From assembly GCA_028285345.1 (NCBI GenBank), contig JANQPT010000014.1, forward strand, positions 310,001 through 374,000: a stretch of DNA of 64,000 bases, written 5' to 3'. The notes under the pieces were generated by a model that worked only from the letters and a program-made list of their open reading frames with translations, had not been told where the DNA came from and ran no database searches. Below, piece after piece: positions 43,007-52,243 of the stretch (positions within the stretch are counted from its first letter, which is position 1; each line of letters begins with the position of its first letter). This stretch comes from Planctomycetales bacterium (GTDB taxonomy: Bacteria > Planctomycetota > Planctomycetia > Planctomycetales > Planctomycetaceae). Both the position numbers and the translations under genes were made by a program.

Positions 43007-44413
43007 TCACTTTCGTTTGCGCGGCTGACGTGTCTTGAGCGGCCAGTGCGGCGATTCCGTGCGGGCGCCGGCGAGGTAGCGGCGAAATTGCTCGACGAGC
43101 TGCGGATGTTGGTCGGCAATGTCACGTTGCTCGCCCAAGTCTGTTTGCAGGTCGTACAACTCCAGCGGCGCTTCGGGCGAGAGTCGTACCGCTTTGTAGC
43201 GGCCGCGTCGAGCCGCTTGTTTGGAGCCCCGTTCGTGGAACTCCCAGTATAGGTAGCGCTGTTGCTGTTGTTCTTCTGTGGGTTGGTCGCGGCCGAGGAT
43301 CGTGTCGGCAACTGAAATGCCGTCAATATCCGAGGGAGACTTCGCCGCGGCCAATTCGGCGGCGGTCGGCAGAAAGTCCCAAAACGTCCAGGGCCGGTTA
43401 CTTGTTTTTCCGGCGGCAACGACGCCGGGCCAGCGGACGATCATCGGCACGCGAATTCCGCCCTCGTACAGGTCCCGCTTGTGACCGCGCAGCGGTCCGG
43501 AACTGTTGAAGAAGGCCAGCTTCGAGCCTCCTTCCTGTTGAGGGCCGTTGTCACTGGTGAAGAACACAATCGTGTTTTTGTCGAGGTCCAACTGTTGGAG
43601 CTTTTCCAGAATGCGGCCCACGTCGCGGTCGAGCATGTGGATCATCATCGCCCGCCCCTTTTCTGGGGTGGGCCAGTCCTTGTCGGCAAACGGCCCGTAG
43701 CCGGGGACTTCCATCCCGTCGCGCGTCTCGCGATACAGTTCGTTATTGACGTGCGGCAGCGTAAACGGAACGTACAGGAAAAACGGCCGGTCATCGGCCG
43801 TTTCCAAAAACTGCAGCGTCCGCTCCATAATCAGATCGTGCGAATAGATCGCCTTGCTGCTGGAAACGCCCCGCTCGGCAACGTTTCCCTCCAGCGGGAA
43901 TTTGCGTTGGTTTTCCCACAAGTACTCGGGGTAATAATTGTGGGCGTGCCGCTGATTCAGGTAGCCGAACCAGTCGTCGAATCCCTGACGGTTGGGAATC
44001 CCGCTGCTTTCCGGTTCTCCCAGGCCCCACTTACCGAACATTCCTGTCCGATAACCGGCATCCCGCAACACTTCCGCCACCGTCACATCCTCATCTAATA
44101 GTGGCACGCGCCGATTGCCCCGCACGCGGCAATGTCCGGTATGGAGTCCGGTCATCAGCACGCAGCGCGACGGGGCACAGACAGTGCTCCCCGCGTACAC
44201 ATCCGTAAACCGGAGTCCCTCCGCCGCCATCCGGTCAAGATTTGGGGTGCTGAGCGTCTGCTGCCCGTAACATCCCAATTCGCCGTAACCGAGGTCGTCG
44301 GCCATGATGAAGACGATGTTCGGTTTTCGCTCCGGTGCAGGTTCGGCGGATACGTGCGTTGTGATCAACAGGATCGACGCAGACAACAACCACACCGCAA
44401 GGCTAAGTCTCAT
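43007..44413 (-). CDS. Secreted sulfatase
   Basis: A 468-residue family S1 sulfatase from ATG 44413 with AAAGGA upstream. A signal peptide (MRLSLAVWLLSASILLITTHVSA) precedes metal-binding ADD (Asp39, Asp40), the formylglycine motif CAPSR (Cys79) and the FTSDNG metal ligand. Typical of arylsulfatase A/B-like secreted enzymes that desulfate polysaccharides. The Cys version requires formylglycine-generating enzyme. It lies 35 bp after the lipoprotein gene on the same strand, so the pair is probably co-transcribed. Confidence 0.93.
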   Translation of the reverse strand: MRLSLAVWLLSASILLITTHVSAEPAPERKPNIVFIMADDLGYGELGCYGQQTLSTPNLDRMAAEGLRFTDVYAGSTVCAPSRCVLMTGLHTGHCRVRGNRRVPLLDEDVTVAEVLRDAGYRTGMFGKWGLGEPESSGIPNRQGFDDWFGYLNQRHAHNYYPEYLWENQRKFPLEGNVAERGVSSSKAIYSHDLIMERTLQFLETADDRPFFLYVPFTLPHVNNELYRETRDGMEVPGYGPFADKDWPTPEKGRAMMIHMLDRDVGRILEKLQQLDLDKNTIVFFTSDNGPQQEGGSKLAFFNSSGPLRGHKRDLYEGGIRVPMIVRWPGVVAAGKTSNRPWTFWDFLPTAAELAAAKSPSDIDGISVADTILGRDQPTEEQQQQRYLYWEFHERGSKQAARRGRYKAVRLSPEAPLELYDLQTDLGEQRDIADQHPQLVEQFRRYLAGARTESPHWPLKTRQPRKRK

Positions 44414-44448
44414 GGGGGAATCCTTTGGACGACCTGATTGACCAACGT

Positions 44449-46248
44449 TCAAGACGCGTCTTGCGAAGCACGTTCCCGCCAGAGTCGACTGAGCGCCTGA
44501 TGGCCCGCATGTGACGGATTGCTGGGCGCGGTCTCGGCCAAGATATCGGCCGCCGCGGCGTAGTCGCCTTCAGCGGCGTGAATCGCTGCCAGATAGTAGC
44601 GGCAACCGGCGGTCCAGCTTCCGTCGGGAACCTGCTTCAAATAGCGGCGAAACGTGTTGCCGGCCGCCTTGTGATTGCCCGATTCAAATTGAGCGACACC
44701 GACCCAATACTTGGCATCCTTTGCGGCCGAGTCATGCTGCCGCATGTTGTCTTTATGGAAGGCTTGCAGGTTTGCTAAGACGCCCCGTCTCTCCGTCGGC
44801 GAGAGCCGCTGCAATCCCTGAAACTCTTTGATCCAGCGTTCTTTCTCCTCGCGTTCCTGCCGGTCGGATCCCTGTCCGTAACTTTGCTTCTTCGGCGGTT
44901 CGGGAATGAGCTGCGGGACGAACTCGCCTTTCGCGAGCCGTTTGAACTCCGCATTTGTCTTCCCGATTTGGACGTAGATCCTTACGGCGCCTCCGAAGTC
45001 GCCGGTCAGCTGTTTTTGTCGCGCGGCAAATTGGCTGCGCGGCGAGGCAAAGAATCCTCCGGATTGTGATTTCTTCTCGATCTTGCCTTCCCAGCTTGCC
45101 TTCAAGGAGTCCTTCAGACTTCGCAATGCGTCTTGCTGGTTTACAGTGAGCTGACTATGTCCTTTCGACTGCGATTCGGGGTAGTCCCACACGGAAATGG
45201 ACTCCGCCGACCAGTTCCCGTTTCCGGCCGATGCGACACGGCTGAGATAGCCTGGGTTTCCTGCGTGGTCCGCCAACCCCTCGTAGCACCGCGGCCGTTG
45301 GTCAACATCAAACGCGTTCTCCACAGCCTTCATGCGAGGTGCCCAGGTTCCGGCGTCGCCGATCAATTTCACCGTCGGGTTTTTCAACTGGTCACCGGTC
45401 AGTGGGTACGGCTTCTCACTGTCGGTCGACAGTTTGGCCAACAACTCCGGTTGGGAGAGAACCTCTGTCAATGTCGCCGCAATCGATTCCGGATTCGGAC
45501 TCGGAACGGGGATCCCCAGCCGCGGGTCGAATAAGTAGACCTGTCCGTCGAGTAGCACCGCAACGAGAAACGGTCCGTCCGCGGAGTCGTTCGCGTCAGC
45601 GGGATACAGCAAAACGGTATCGATGTTCATTTGCCGCATCAGCTCGGCAAACGCCCAGGCGCGATCTTGCGCAGTGCCGCGTCCCAGCGTCCAGATCTCC
45701 TGCAATGTCAGCGGGAGTTCCGCAGGGTGCCGCTCGATCAACTGCAGATTGCGGACCGTAAAGTCAAATGCGTTGGCAACTCGCTGGAGTTCGCTCTGCG
45801 CCGAGCCGATGGCCGCAGCGGCGATTTTATGCGAGAGCAGCGCATCCCAAATGTGAATTCCATCCCGACCGGTGAGCGAATTGCTTGCGGCGAACTCCCG
45901 TTCTTCCTCGGAAAGAAGTTTCTCCCACGTTGCGGCCGACTCTTCGGTTCTTGACGATATCTCATCTGAGACATCGGACGAGTTCGCGAATGCCTGATTC
46001 ATCAAGGAGACGCCCGCGTCGGCCGAAGTACTGATGCCCAGGCTGTTGACATCCATTACGGCAACCGCGCTGTCCAACAGGTCGCGGGAAAGCGAATTTG
46101 CTTGGGACGAGTCAGCACCCGCAGTGCCTTGATTGCTGCCTGAGTTCGACGCACTGCTGTTGCAGCCGCAGAGAATCATCGCACAGCCGAGCAGCGGCAA
46201 CGACAACAGTTGGCTCGGACTGAGGCGGTTAGATGGTTGGTTCGTCAT
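44449..46248 (-). CDS. Lipoprotein with degenerate transglutaminase-like region and TPR-like tail
   Basis: A 599-residue protein from ATG 46248. The signal ends in LLGCAMILCGCNSS, a lipobox-type site. The middle (about 160-300) resembles a transglutaminase-like fold: LGRGTAQDRAWAFAELMRQMNIDTVLLY and YLFDPRLGIPVPSP. The usual catalytic Cys is replaced by Ala (GTAQD), so it is probably inactive as an enzyme. A Gln/Lys/Arg-rich middle segment and a C-terminal TPR-like stretch (WVGVAQFESGNHKAAGNTFRRY) follow. Probably an outer-membrane or periplasmic scaffold. Upstream of the sulfatase. Confidence 0.78.
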   Translation of the reverse strand: MTNQPSNRLSPSQLLSLPLLGCAMILCGCNSSASNSGSNQGTAGADSSQANSLSRDLLDSAVAVMDVNSLGISTSADAGVSLMNQAFANSSDVSDEISSRTEESAATWEKLLSEEEREFAASNSLTGRDGIHIWDALLSHKIAAAAIGSAQSELQRVANAFDFTVRNLQLIERHPAELPLTLQEIWTLGRGTAQDRAWAFAELMRQMNIDTVLLYPADANDSADGPFLVAVLLDGQVYLFDPRLGIPVPSPNPESIAATLTEVLSQPELLAKLSTDSEKPYPLTGDQLKNPTVKLIGDAGTWAPRMKAVENAFDVDQRPRCYEGLADHAGNPGYLSRVASAGNGNWSAESISVWDYPESQSKGHSQLTVNQQDALRSLKDSLKASWEGKIEKKSQSGGFFASPRSQFAARQKQLTGDFGGAVRIYVQIGKTNAEFKRLAKGEFVPQLIPEPPKKQSYGQGSDRQEREEKERWIKEFQGLQRLSPTERRGVLANLQAFHKDNMRQHDSAAKDAKYWVGVAQFESGNHKAAGNTFRRYLKQVPDGSWTAGCRYYLAAIHAAEGDYAAAADILAETAPSNPSHAGHQALSRLWRERASQDAS

Positions 46249-46323
46249 GGAGTTCACACAGTCGAAATTCAACAAGAGAAAATGTATCAAATGAATCGGA
46301 ATCGTCGCGCTGCGGCGCTGTGG

Positions 46324-47169
46324 TCATTCGACCGCGCAGCCTTGCAGAACGACCGCTCGGATTCGCCTGAGCGGAATGAGAAACTCGGGAACGTTAGCCA
46401 GCGGGACCATGTTTGCTCCGTCGCTGAGCGCGTGATCCGGATCGGGATGTGTTTCGAAAAAGACCGCATCGCACCCGGCCCCGACTGCGGCACGTGCCAA
46501 GGGACCGACCATTTCGCGCTGGCCGCCTGTCGAAGAGCCGCCCGGCAATTGCACACTGTGTGTGGCGTCAAATACCACGGGCGGCCCCAACTGTTGCATG
46601 AGTGGAATCGCCCGCATGTCGTTGACGAGCCGGCCGTAGCCAAACGTTGTTCCGCGCTCGGTGAGCAAAATTCGGGAGTTGCCGGCCGCCGTACACTTCT
46701 TGACCGCGTGTTGCATATCCTCCGGCGCGACGAATTGCGGTTTCTTGATATTAACGGTTCCGCCTCGATTTGCGGCCGCTTTCGCAGCGGCTACGACCAA
46801 GTCAGTCTGCCGCGCCAAGAACGCCGGGATCTGTAGTATGGCGCAGACTTCGGCCGCCGGTTTCGCTTGTGCCGGTTCGTGAATGTCGGTGGTGACCGGC
46901 AGTCCCGTTTCCTGGGCGACCCGGTTTAAGACCTCGAGTCCCGCATCCAGGCCCGGCCCGCGAAAGCTCTCCAGGGAGGTGCGGTTGGCTTTGTCGAAAC
47001 TTGCTTTGAATACGAGCGGAATCTCGAAGCGCTGCGCGATGTCCGCCAAAGTGTGGGCGATTTCGAGCGTCGACTCCTCGGACTCAATCACACAAGGACC
47101 GGCGATGAACAACAGCGGATTGTCTCCGCCGCAGAGGTATTCGCCGATCTTCAGTGGATTGTCCGCCAT
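46324..47169 (-). CDS. kdsA: 3-deoxy-8-phosphooctulonate synthase (KdsA)
   Basis: A 281-residue enzyme that condenses arabinose-5-phosphate and phosphoenolpyruvate into Kdo-8-phosphate for lipid A-core LPS. Core motifs: [57 protein letters not shown] and [14 protein letters not shown] 47169 has AAGGG upstream, located 11 bp after the kinase gene's stop, so the two are probably translated in series. Its presence indicates a Gram-negative envelope with Kdo. Confidence 0.96.
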   Translation of the reverse strand: MADNPLKIGEYLCGGDNPLLFIAGPCVIESEESTLEIAHTLADIAQRFEIPLVFKASFDKANRTSLESFRGPGLDAGLEVLNRVAQETGLPVTTDIHEPAQAKPAAEVCAILQIPAFLARQTDLVVAAAKAAANRGGTVNIKKPQFVAPEDMQHAVKKCTAAGNSRILLTERGTTFGYGRLVNDMRAIPLMQQLGPPVVFDATHSVQLPGGSSTGGQREMVGPLARAAVGAGCDAVFFETHPDPDHALSDGANMVPLANVPEFLIPLRRIRAVVLQGCAVE

Positions 47170-47180
47170 CAAAGGTCCCT

Positions 47181-48122
47181 TCACGCGCTTTGGATGGATG
47201 AGTCTGCGCGTTGTTTGAGCGAGGTTTGGTCCCCCGGAACGAAAAACCGGCCCGCGGCCGGCAGGGCGGTGATTTCCACCGGTGTCGTCCCGGCCGGGTC
47301 GCCGTCAACCTGAACCGCGACCGGAACGTCGGATTCCACGCGTATCCGGGACGCCTGCAGAGACTGAACGTCGCCCAGAGACTCATGGGTCCCCCGCCGC
47401 ACATTATAGAAGTACCGCAGCATTTGGAACGCAGACCCCTGTTCGAATAACCTCAAATCGAGCAAACCGTCATTTTCGCTCGCGGACGTTGCGGGCTGAA
47501 TGCCCAGTGCATATGCGTTGAGATTGACCACCAGCAACAGTTTGGCCGATCGGGGCGTACTCTCACCGTCAATCCACACCCGCAGTGGTGGATACGCATA
47601 CCTACGCATAACTTGCCAAATTGGTTTGACATAACTTGCCCGCGAAATGTGCCCTTTTCGGGATGAATGCAGTTGATGCACGACCTCAGCGTCGAATCCG
47701 ATGCTTGCCATCAGCGAAAACCGCCGCTCGCCGACCTGGGCCAGGTCAATCGTCCGCACATGATCCGCGGCGATCATTTCCGCGACCGCCCGGCCGTCTT
47801 GGGGGATTCCCAAGTATCGTGCGAGCAGATTCTCGGTTCCGGCCGGCAAAATGGCGATTCTGCAGTCGGGATAGCGATTAATCACGTCCCCTGCAGTGCC
47901 GTCGCCGCCTGCGGCGACAATGCAGTGCAGCCGTGCTTTGTACTGGGGGTTTTCAAGGATCCGGCTGAGACGGCTGCGGTTGGTGAAAACCAGCGGCCGG
48001 AAGCCGCGCTCGCGCAATGAGTCAACAATCGCGTTGATTTGTTGGCGTCCCGGTCCGGCGCCCGCCTTGGGATTGGCTTGGATCGCAACCCAAGGCAGAG
48101 AATGATTTGGAGAACGAGTCAT
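47181..48122 (-). CDS. Diacylglycerol/lipid kinase family protein (YegS/DAGK catalytic fold)
   Basis: A 313-residue protein from ATG 48122 (GTG 48128 also possible). The DAGKc motifs are clear: NPKAGAGPG (ATP-binding), [13 protein letters not shown] (signature GGDGT) and [14 protein letters not shown]. The second half forms the beta-sandwich domain. Family members phosphorylate diacylglycerol, sphingosine or ceramide lipids. Next to kdsA it may serve membrane lipid or LPS metabolism, but the substrate is open. Confidence 0.92.
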   Translation of the reverse strand: MTRSPNHSLPWVAIQANPKAGAGPGRQQINAIVDSLRERGFRPLVFTNRSRLSRILENPQYKARLHCIVAAGGDGTAGDVINRYPDCRIAILPAGTENLLARYLGIPQDGRAVAEMIAADHVRTIDLAQVGERRFSLMASIGFDAEVVHQLHSSRKGHISRASYVKPIWQVMRRYAYPPLRVWIDGESTPRSAKLLLVVNLNAYALGIQPATSASENDGLLDLRLFEQGSAFQMLRYFYNVRRGTHESLGDVQSLQASRIRVESDVPVAVQVDGDPAGTTPVEITALPAAGRFFVPGDQTSLKQRADSSIQSA

Positions 48123-48193
48123 AACCACTCGATATGTCGACAGATCGCGGCGGCGAACCTGCGAGAGCCCCCGCCGGACGCCAGTCGATGATA

Positions 48194-49378
48194 CTACATG
48201 ATGGGACGGTGGACTTCACGCAATGTCACGCGTTCGATCGCCGATTGATCGATGGCGACTCCCAATCCGGGGGCTATCAGCGCCGGAGCCCGGCCGCCGG
48301 CATGGAACGTGAGGTCCTGCTCGGTCAGTGCCTCTCGGACCAGATGCCGGTCAAAACTTCCTTCGAGATGCCGAATCCCGCCGACCGAACAGGCGAAGTG
48401 CCGGCCCGCCGCAGAAAGGATTCCCGTTTCGCCCACTTGGCAACCTAACTGATACCCCAATCCTGACCGATGCGCGAGTGCCGCCAATTTGAGCGAACGT
48501 ATGAATCCTCCGCACTTGGAGATTCGAAGATTGAACAGGTCGCACGTCTGTTGTTCGATGGCGCGATGCGCATCGCCGAGACTACAGAGCGACTCATCCA
48601 ACATGATCGGCACCGAGAGTCGTCCCCGAATGGCGGCCAGCCCGGCGACCTCATCGTGTGGAACTGGTTGCTCAATGCTGCTGAGGTGATACGGCAGCAG
48701 CGGTTTGAGCTTTTCTTCGAGATTCTCGCAATTCCAGGCTTCATTGACATCGACCCGCAAATCATAGTCCGGCCCAAAGACGCGGCGGAGCATCGCCAGA
48801 CCGGCGACGTCGTTTGTCCCATCGACGCCGACTTTGAGTTTCACGTCAGGGAAGCCGTACAGCCGCATCGCGAATGCACGCACTAGTTTTCGGACGCCCC
48901 CCATGGCGGTGATCACTCCGCTATAGCGGACTTCGTTGCGCGACTCCCGAATCTCAGACGTTTCAGGAAACAGCGCCGTGACGGCTGAGAGCGGCACCCC
49001 TTCGGCGCGGGCGACGGCGTCGAGGATACTCAACTCGACAGCGCACAATACGCTATTCCCGAAACAATCTCTGCGATTCTCACCGGGCAATTCTGCGAGG
49101 CGGACCCCTTCGCAGGTGGCGGCCGCCCCGGCAAGACCGTCGATCTCGCCGCCCAGCTGCGACGCCCAATCGGTCTCGGAGAATTGTGTCCACGCCGTTT
49201 CAATCGTCTCGCCGGTGACATAAGGCCGCGGTAGGCCTTCCCCCCAGCCCTCGCGGCCGTTGTCGAGCCGGCAGCGCACGATCAACGTATCGTTGTGCGC
49301 CCGGGTGTGTGACGCGTGCTCAATTTTTTTCTTGAGGGGGATGCCGGCGTGATAGGCGGTGAGTTCGACGATGCGCAT
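48194..49378 (-). CDS. Enolase-superfamily enzyme, mandelate racemase/muconate lactonizing group
   Basis: A 394-residue protein from ATG 49378. It has the complete superfamily catalytic set: KxK (Lys180, Lys182 in VKLKVG), metal ligands Asp210 (DVNEAW), Glu236 (IEQPV) and Asp261 (LDES), and Lys288 (ISKCGG) on the other side of the substrate. This is the muconate-lactonizing/dipeptide epimerase/o-succinylbenzoate synthase pattern. The N-terminal capping domain starts MRIVELTAYHAGIPLKKKI. The natural substrate cannot be told from sequence. A terminator hairpin ends just before the start. Confidence 0.92.
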   Translation of the reverse strand: MRIVELTAYHAGIPLKKKIEHASHTRAHNDTLIVRCRLDNGREGWGEGLPRPYVTGETIETAWTQFSETDWASQLGGEIDGLAGAAATCEGVRLAELPGENRRDCFGNSVLCAVELSILDAVARAEGVPLSAVTALFPETSEIRESRNEVRYSGVITAMGGVRKLVRAFAMRLYGFPDVKLKVGVDGTNDVAGLAMLRRVFGPDYDLRVDVNEAWNCENLEEKLKPLLPYHLSSIEQPVPHDEVAGLAAIRGRLSVPIMLDESLCSLGDAHRAIEQQTCDLFNLRISKCGGFIRSLKLAALAHRSGLGYQLGCQVGETGILSAAGRHFACSVGGIRHLEGSFDRHLVREALTEQDLTFHAGGRAPALIAPGLGVAIDQSAIERVTLREVHRPIM

Positions 49379-49380
49379 AA

Positions 49381-49419
49381 ACAAAAATTGGCGCCTGCGG
49401 ATGGTTCTCCGCCGGCGCC
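49381..49419 (-). terminator. Rho-independent terminator after the cyclase-like gene
   Basis: On the minus strand GGCGCCGGCGGA / TCCGCAGGCGCC form a 12-bp stem with one mismatch and a 6-nt loop, followed by AATTTTTGTTT. It ends two bases before the ATG of the enolase-superfamily gene, leaving no room for an SD there. Confidence 0.75.
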
Positions 49420-49470
49420 GTTTTCTCCAGACTCGATGGCGCAATCACCGAACTGTTTGCACGTCGTCGG

Positions 49471-50598
49471 TTATTCCGCCGGCTTTGAGTCGCAATAGCT
49501 GAGGGCCAGCAACGAATAAGCGGTCGCCAAGTTGGGGTCGCCTTCATACCACCGCGGGGATGTCTGGTTAAACCAACTTCCGTTGTCTCGTTGCATCGAA
49601 ATCAACTTGTCAGCCAATTCCTTTCGCCAGTCGTGTTCCACGCCTTGATCATCTTTGAGAGTCTTCACCCCCATCGCGTCCAGCGCTTTGGCGAATGTAT
49701 GGTAATAGTAGTACAGCCCTTGTTGATCCAAACCGGGGTTTTGATCGACTGAGTAGTGCATCTTGATCCAGTTGTAAGCGGCTTTGACGCGGGGATCATC
49801 GGGACCGACTCCGGCGTAGATCATGCTCTTCAGGCCCGCATAGGTCATGCTGCCATAGGAACGCAGCCCGCCGTTGGGGGTCTTGCCTGCCTGCGAACTG
49901 CCGCCGGCGGCGATCGTGTAATAGAATCCGCCGTCATTGACTTTGGCCGCGAACTTCGTCGTATTGTGCTCCGATTCGAGGTTCTGAACGCGCGACACAA
50001 AAATCAGTGCGTCTTTGATACTAGGATCGTCCTTTGTGGCTCCCGAGGCTCGAAGGGCTTCGATCAAAAACTGCGTGTTCGACAGGTCGGGACGCTCGTG
50101 GCTCCCGTAACCGGCGCCGCCGAATGCGTCATCCGATTTTTTGAGACCTTCGTCCTCATCCCACTGCAAGCCCCGCAGGAATTTGGCCGCGTCCGCGATC
50201 GTCTTGTCATATCGACCGTCGGCATTTGCCGCGTGAAACGCCAGCAGGCTGATGCTGGTTTCATAGTTGCGGTGGTTCGACTGTTTGAAATAGATCCCGC
50301 CGTCTTTTTTGATGAAAGTTTCCAGGTTCTTGAGCGACTTGGCGACCATCGGGTCGTCGACCGGCACGCCGCTCCGCATCAATGAGGTCACCACGAGAGC
50401 CGAGATACCCGGCGATTTAGGCGAAGTCCAACTGCCGTCGTCGCCCTGACTGCTGCGCAGGAACTTGACGGCGCTCTGCCGGGCGGCTTTCAGCTTGTCC
50501 GCATCCGCTGCGTCGGCATGGTCTGCTGGGAGCAGACCGACCGCCAGCAGTGCGAACGTCACTGCCGGAATGATGAGTTTTCGAGTGGGGGCTTTCAT
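49471..50598 (-). CDS. Secreted terpene-cyclase-like (squalene-hopene/prenyltransferase alpha-alpha barrel) repeat protein
   Basis: A 375-residue protein with a strong AAGGAGG before ATG 50598 and a signal peptide ([16 protein letters not shown]...ADA). The rest is repeated helix pairs carrying QW-like motifs ([30 protein letters not shown]), as in squalene-hopene cyclase and prenyltransferase alpha barrels. The catalytic DxDD of cyclases was not seen, and it is exported, so an alpha-alpha toroid without cyclase activity is more likely. Widely found in planctomycetes with unknown function. Downstream of groES by 37 bp. Confidence 0.85.
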   Translation of the reverse strand: MKAPTRKLIIPAVTFALLAVGLLPADHADAADADKLKAARQSAVKFLRSSQGDDGSWTSPKSPGISALVVTSLMRSGVPVDDPMVAKSLKNLETFIKKDGGIYFKQSNHRNYETSISLLAFHAANADGRYDKTIADAAKFLRGLQWDEDEGLKKSDDAFGGAGYGSHERPDLSNTQFLIEALRASGATKDDPSIKDALIFVSRVQNLESEHNTTKFAAKVNDGGFYYTIAAGGSSQAGKTPNGGLRSYGSMTYAGLKSMIYAGVGPDDPRVKAAYNWIKMHYSVDQNPGLDQQGLYYYYHTFAKALDAMGVKTLKDDQGVEHDWRKELADKLISMQRDNGSWFNQTSPRWYEGDPNLATAYSLLALSYCDSKPAE

Positions 50599-50635
50599 CG
50601 GGCGCGTTCCTCCTTAAGGAATCTGGGACAAAGTA

Positions 50636-50923
50636 TCAGGCAATCACTGCCAGAATGTCCGATTCGTTCATGATCAACAGATCCTGTCCGTCGACCGAGA
50701 CTTCCGAACCGGCATAACTGGAGAACATGACCCGGTCCCCTTCGCTGACTTGCGGTTCCGCACGGCTGCCGTCTTTGAGCAGTATTCCATCCCCCACGCT
50801 GAGAATACGGCCCTCCGCCGGTTTTTCCTGTGCTGAGTCAGGGAGTACGATGCCTCCGCTGGTTGTGGCTTCCGCTTCCAGACGCTTGACGACAACCTTG
50901 TCTCCCAGGGGCACGAGCTTCAT
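50636..50923 (-). CDS. groES: GroES co-chaperonin
   Basis: A 95-residue protein with the full GroES fold: PLGDKVVVKRLEAE, the mobile loop TTSGGIVLPDSAQEKP, GRILSVGDG and the C-terminal DGQDLLIMNESDILAVI. GAGGAG is upstream. The mobile loop, which contacts GroEL, is intact. No groEL gene lies beside it: the next gene downstream is the secreted cyclase-like protein. Planctomycetes often carry several chaperonin loci, so the partner is likely elsewhere. Confidence 0.95.
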   Translation of the reverse strand: MKLVPLGDKVVVKRLEAEATTSGGIVLPDSAQEKPAEGRILSVGDGILLKDGSRAEPQVSEGDRVMFSSYAGSEVSVDGQDLLIMNESDILAVIA

Positions 50924-51195
50924 TCGACGTTCTCCTCACGCGGCGCATTTCAGCGCCGCCGATCTTCACGGCTGACAGATTCAACAAACCGATTGTTGAG
51001 AGCCGTTCCGATTCCCAACTGTACAGCAGGTAATCATCAAAGGCCACCCTTCAAACGGATTGCTGCAACTCATTTCGAGCCGGCACTCGCCGTGCACACG
51101 GCAGTCGACTGAACACAACTGATTCACTCGGCGCTAGTTGCGTTCATTTGATCACGCCCGGTCTCCAACGACGACAAATCCGACACTCGCACCGT

Positions 51196-51423
51196 TTATT
51201 CCCATTGAATCGGATGGATGATGCCGGTCGCCAAGAGTCCTCCTAGAACCGCCCCGACGATCAACAGGCTCCGCAGAATCCACGCTCCACCAGTCTCCCC
51301 GAAGCGGCGGACCAGCCGCTGACCTTTGCGTGTCTCGCTGAGAAACCATCGCTGATAACACAGCCCCCAGAGACAACAGAGGGCAATCGCTGTCCCCATC
51401 AGTATTTGATCGCTGGGAGGCAT
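51196..51423 (-). CDS. Small two-TM membrane protein
   Basis: A 75-residue protein with two hydrophobic segments (about 8-24, LMGTAIALCCLWGLC, and 50-68, ILRSLLIVGAVLGGLLATGI) separated by a basic loop (SETRKGQRLVRRF). No SD or family recognised. It is divergent from the QueC-like gene; the 270-bp stretch downstream of it (50924-51195) holds nothing recognised. Confidence 0.55.
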   Translation of the reverse strand: MPPSDQILMGTAIALCCLWGLCYQRWFLSETRKGQRLVRRFGETGGAWILRSLLIVGAVLGGLLATGIIHPIQWE

Positions 51424-51574
51424 TGGTTGAGGCCGTTTGTCAATCGGGCTTCAGCGAGCCGGTCGCTGTTTCTTTGACGTGAGACGTTCCACTTCACAGT
51501 CGGCATTGTATACTGCAGACTCGCCGCCCCGCCATGATCGACATCCGACCGTTCCGCCGCCCTGAGACTGACAG

Positions 51575-52243
51575 ATGAACCGAGCCGACGAGCCGCCGCT
51601 GGTGATCATGATGGGTGGCGGCGTCGAGAGCACGTCGTTGGCAGCGCACTCCCTGGCTCAGGGCCGAGAGGTTGTTCCGATTCATGTCCACTGCGGGCTG
51701 ATCTGGGACGACTGTGAATCGCTGTTTGTCCGGCGGTTTTGCGACGCGAAACAGCCCGACGGCATGCAGCCGTTGATCGAGATTCATGTCTCGCTCGCCG
51801 ACTGGCTGGCGGACCATTGGGCAGCGACCGGACGGCAGATTCCCCGCGCCGGTGAGAATGGAGCGAAGCTGGAGATCCCTGTTCGCAATCTGACCCTGCT
51901 CAGCTTGGCAATTCCACACATCGCCGCCCTGCAGGCGACCGAATTGGCCGTTGGGACGACCAAGGAAAACTCGTTCCGCGACGGGTCGCGTGCGTACTTT
52001 GACCGGCTGGGCGAGTTGATATCGATTGAGGTGGGCCGCTCGTTAAGTGTGCTGACTCCGCTGATCGGACAAACAAAAACAGACGTGATCCGGGCAACCG
52101 ACCGAGACACGTTGGCGCACAGTTTTTCCTGCGTCGATCCGCAACAGGACCGCCATTGTGGACGTTGTATCAAATGCGGCAGCCGCCAGCGGGCGTTCGC
52201 GGAGGCGGAAATCGAAGACCCCACCGACTATGTTCACGGCTGA
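51575..52243 (+). CDS. QueC-like PP-loop ATPase (7-cyano-7-deazaguanine synthase family)
   Basis: A 222-residue protein. The PP-loop is MGGGVESTSLA (13-23), a variant of SGGxDS in which the first Ser is Gly and Asp is Glu. The C-terminal zinc site is intact: Cys186, Cys195, Cys198, Cys201 (spacing CX8CX2CX2C), as in QueC. Classical QueC adenylates 7-carboxy-7-deazaguanine to make preQ0. The altered PP-loop and the coupled ATP-grasp gene argue for a different product. No queD, queE or folE is nearby. Its stop overlaps the next gene by 14 bp, implying coupled synthesis. Confidence 0.85.
   Translation: MNRADEPPLVIMMGGGVESTSLAAHSLAQGREVVPIHVHCGLIWDDCESLFVRRFCDAKQPDGMQPLIEIHVSLADWLADHWAATGRQIPRAGENGAKLEIPVRNLTLLSLAIPHIAALQATELAVGTTKENSFRDGSRAYFDRLGELISIEVGRSLSVLTPLIGQTKTDVIRATDRDTLAHSFSCVDPQQDRHCGRCIKCGSRQRAFAEAEIEDPTDYVHG

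Noticed and set aside
51575-52243. Standard queuosine biosynthesis queC
   Set aside because: PP-loop is altered and queD, queE, folE and tgt are absent nearby; called QueC-like instead.
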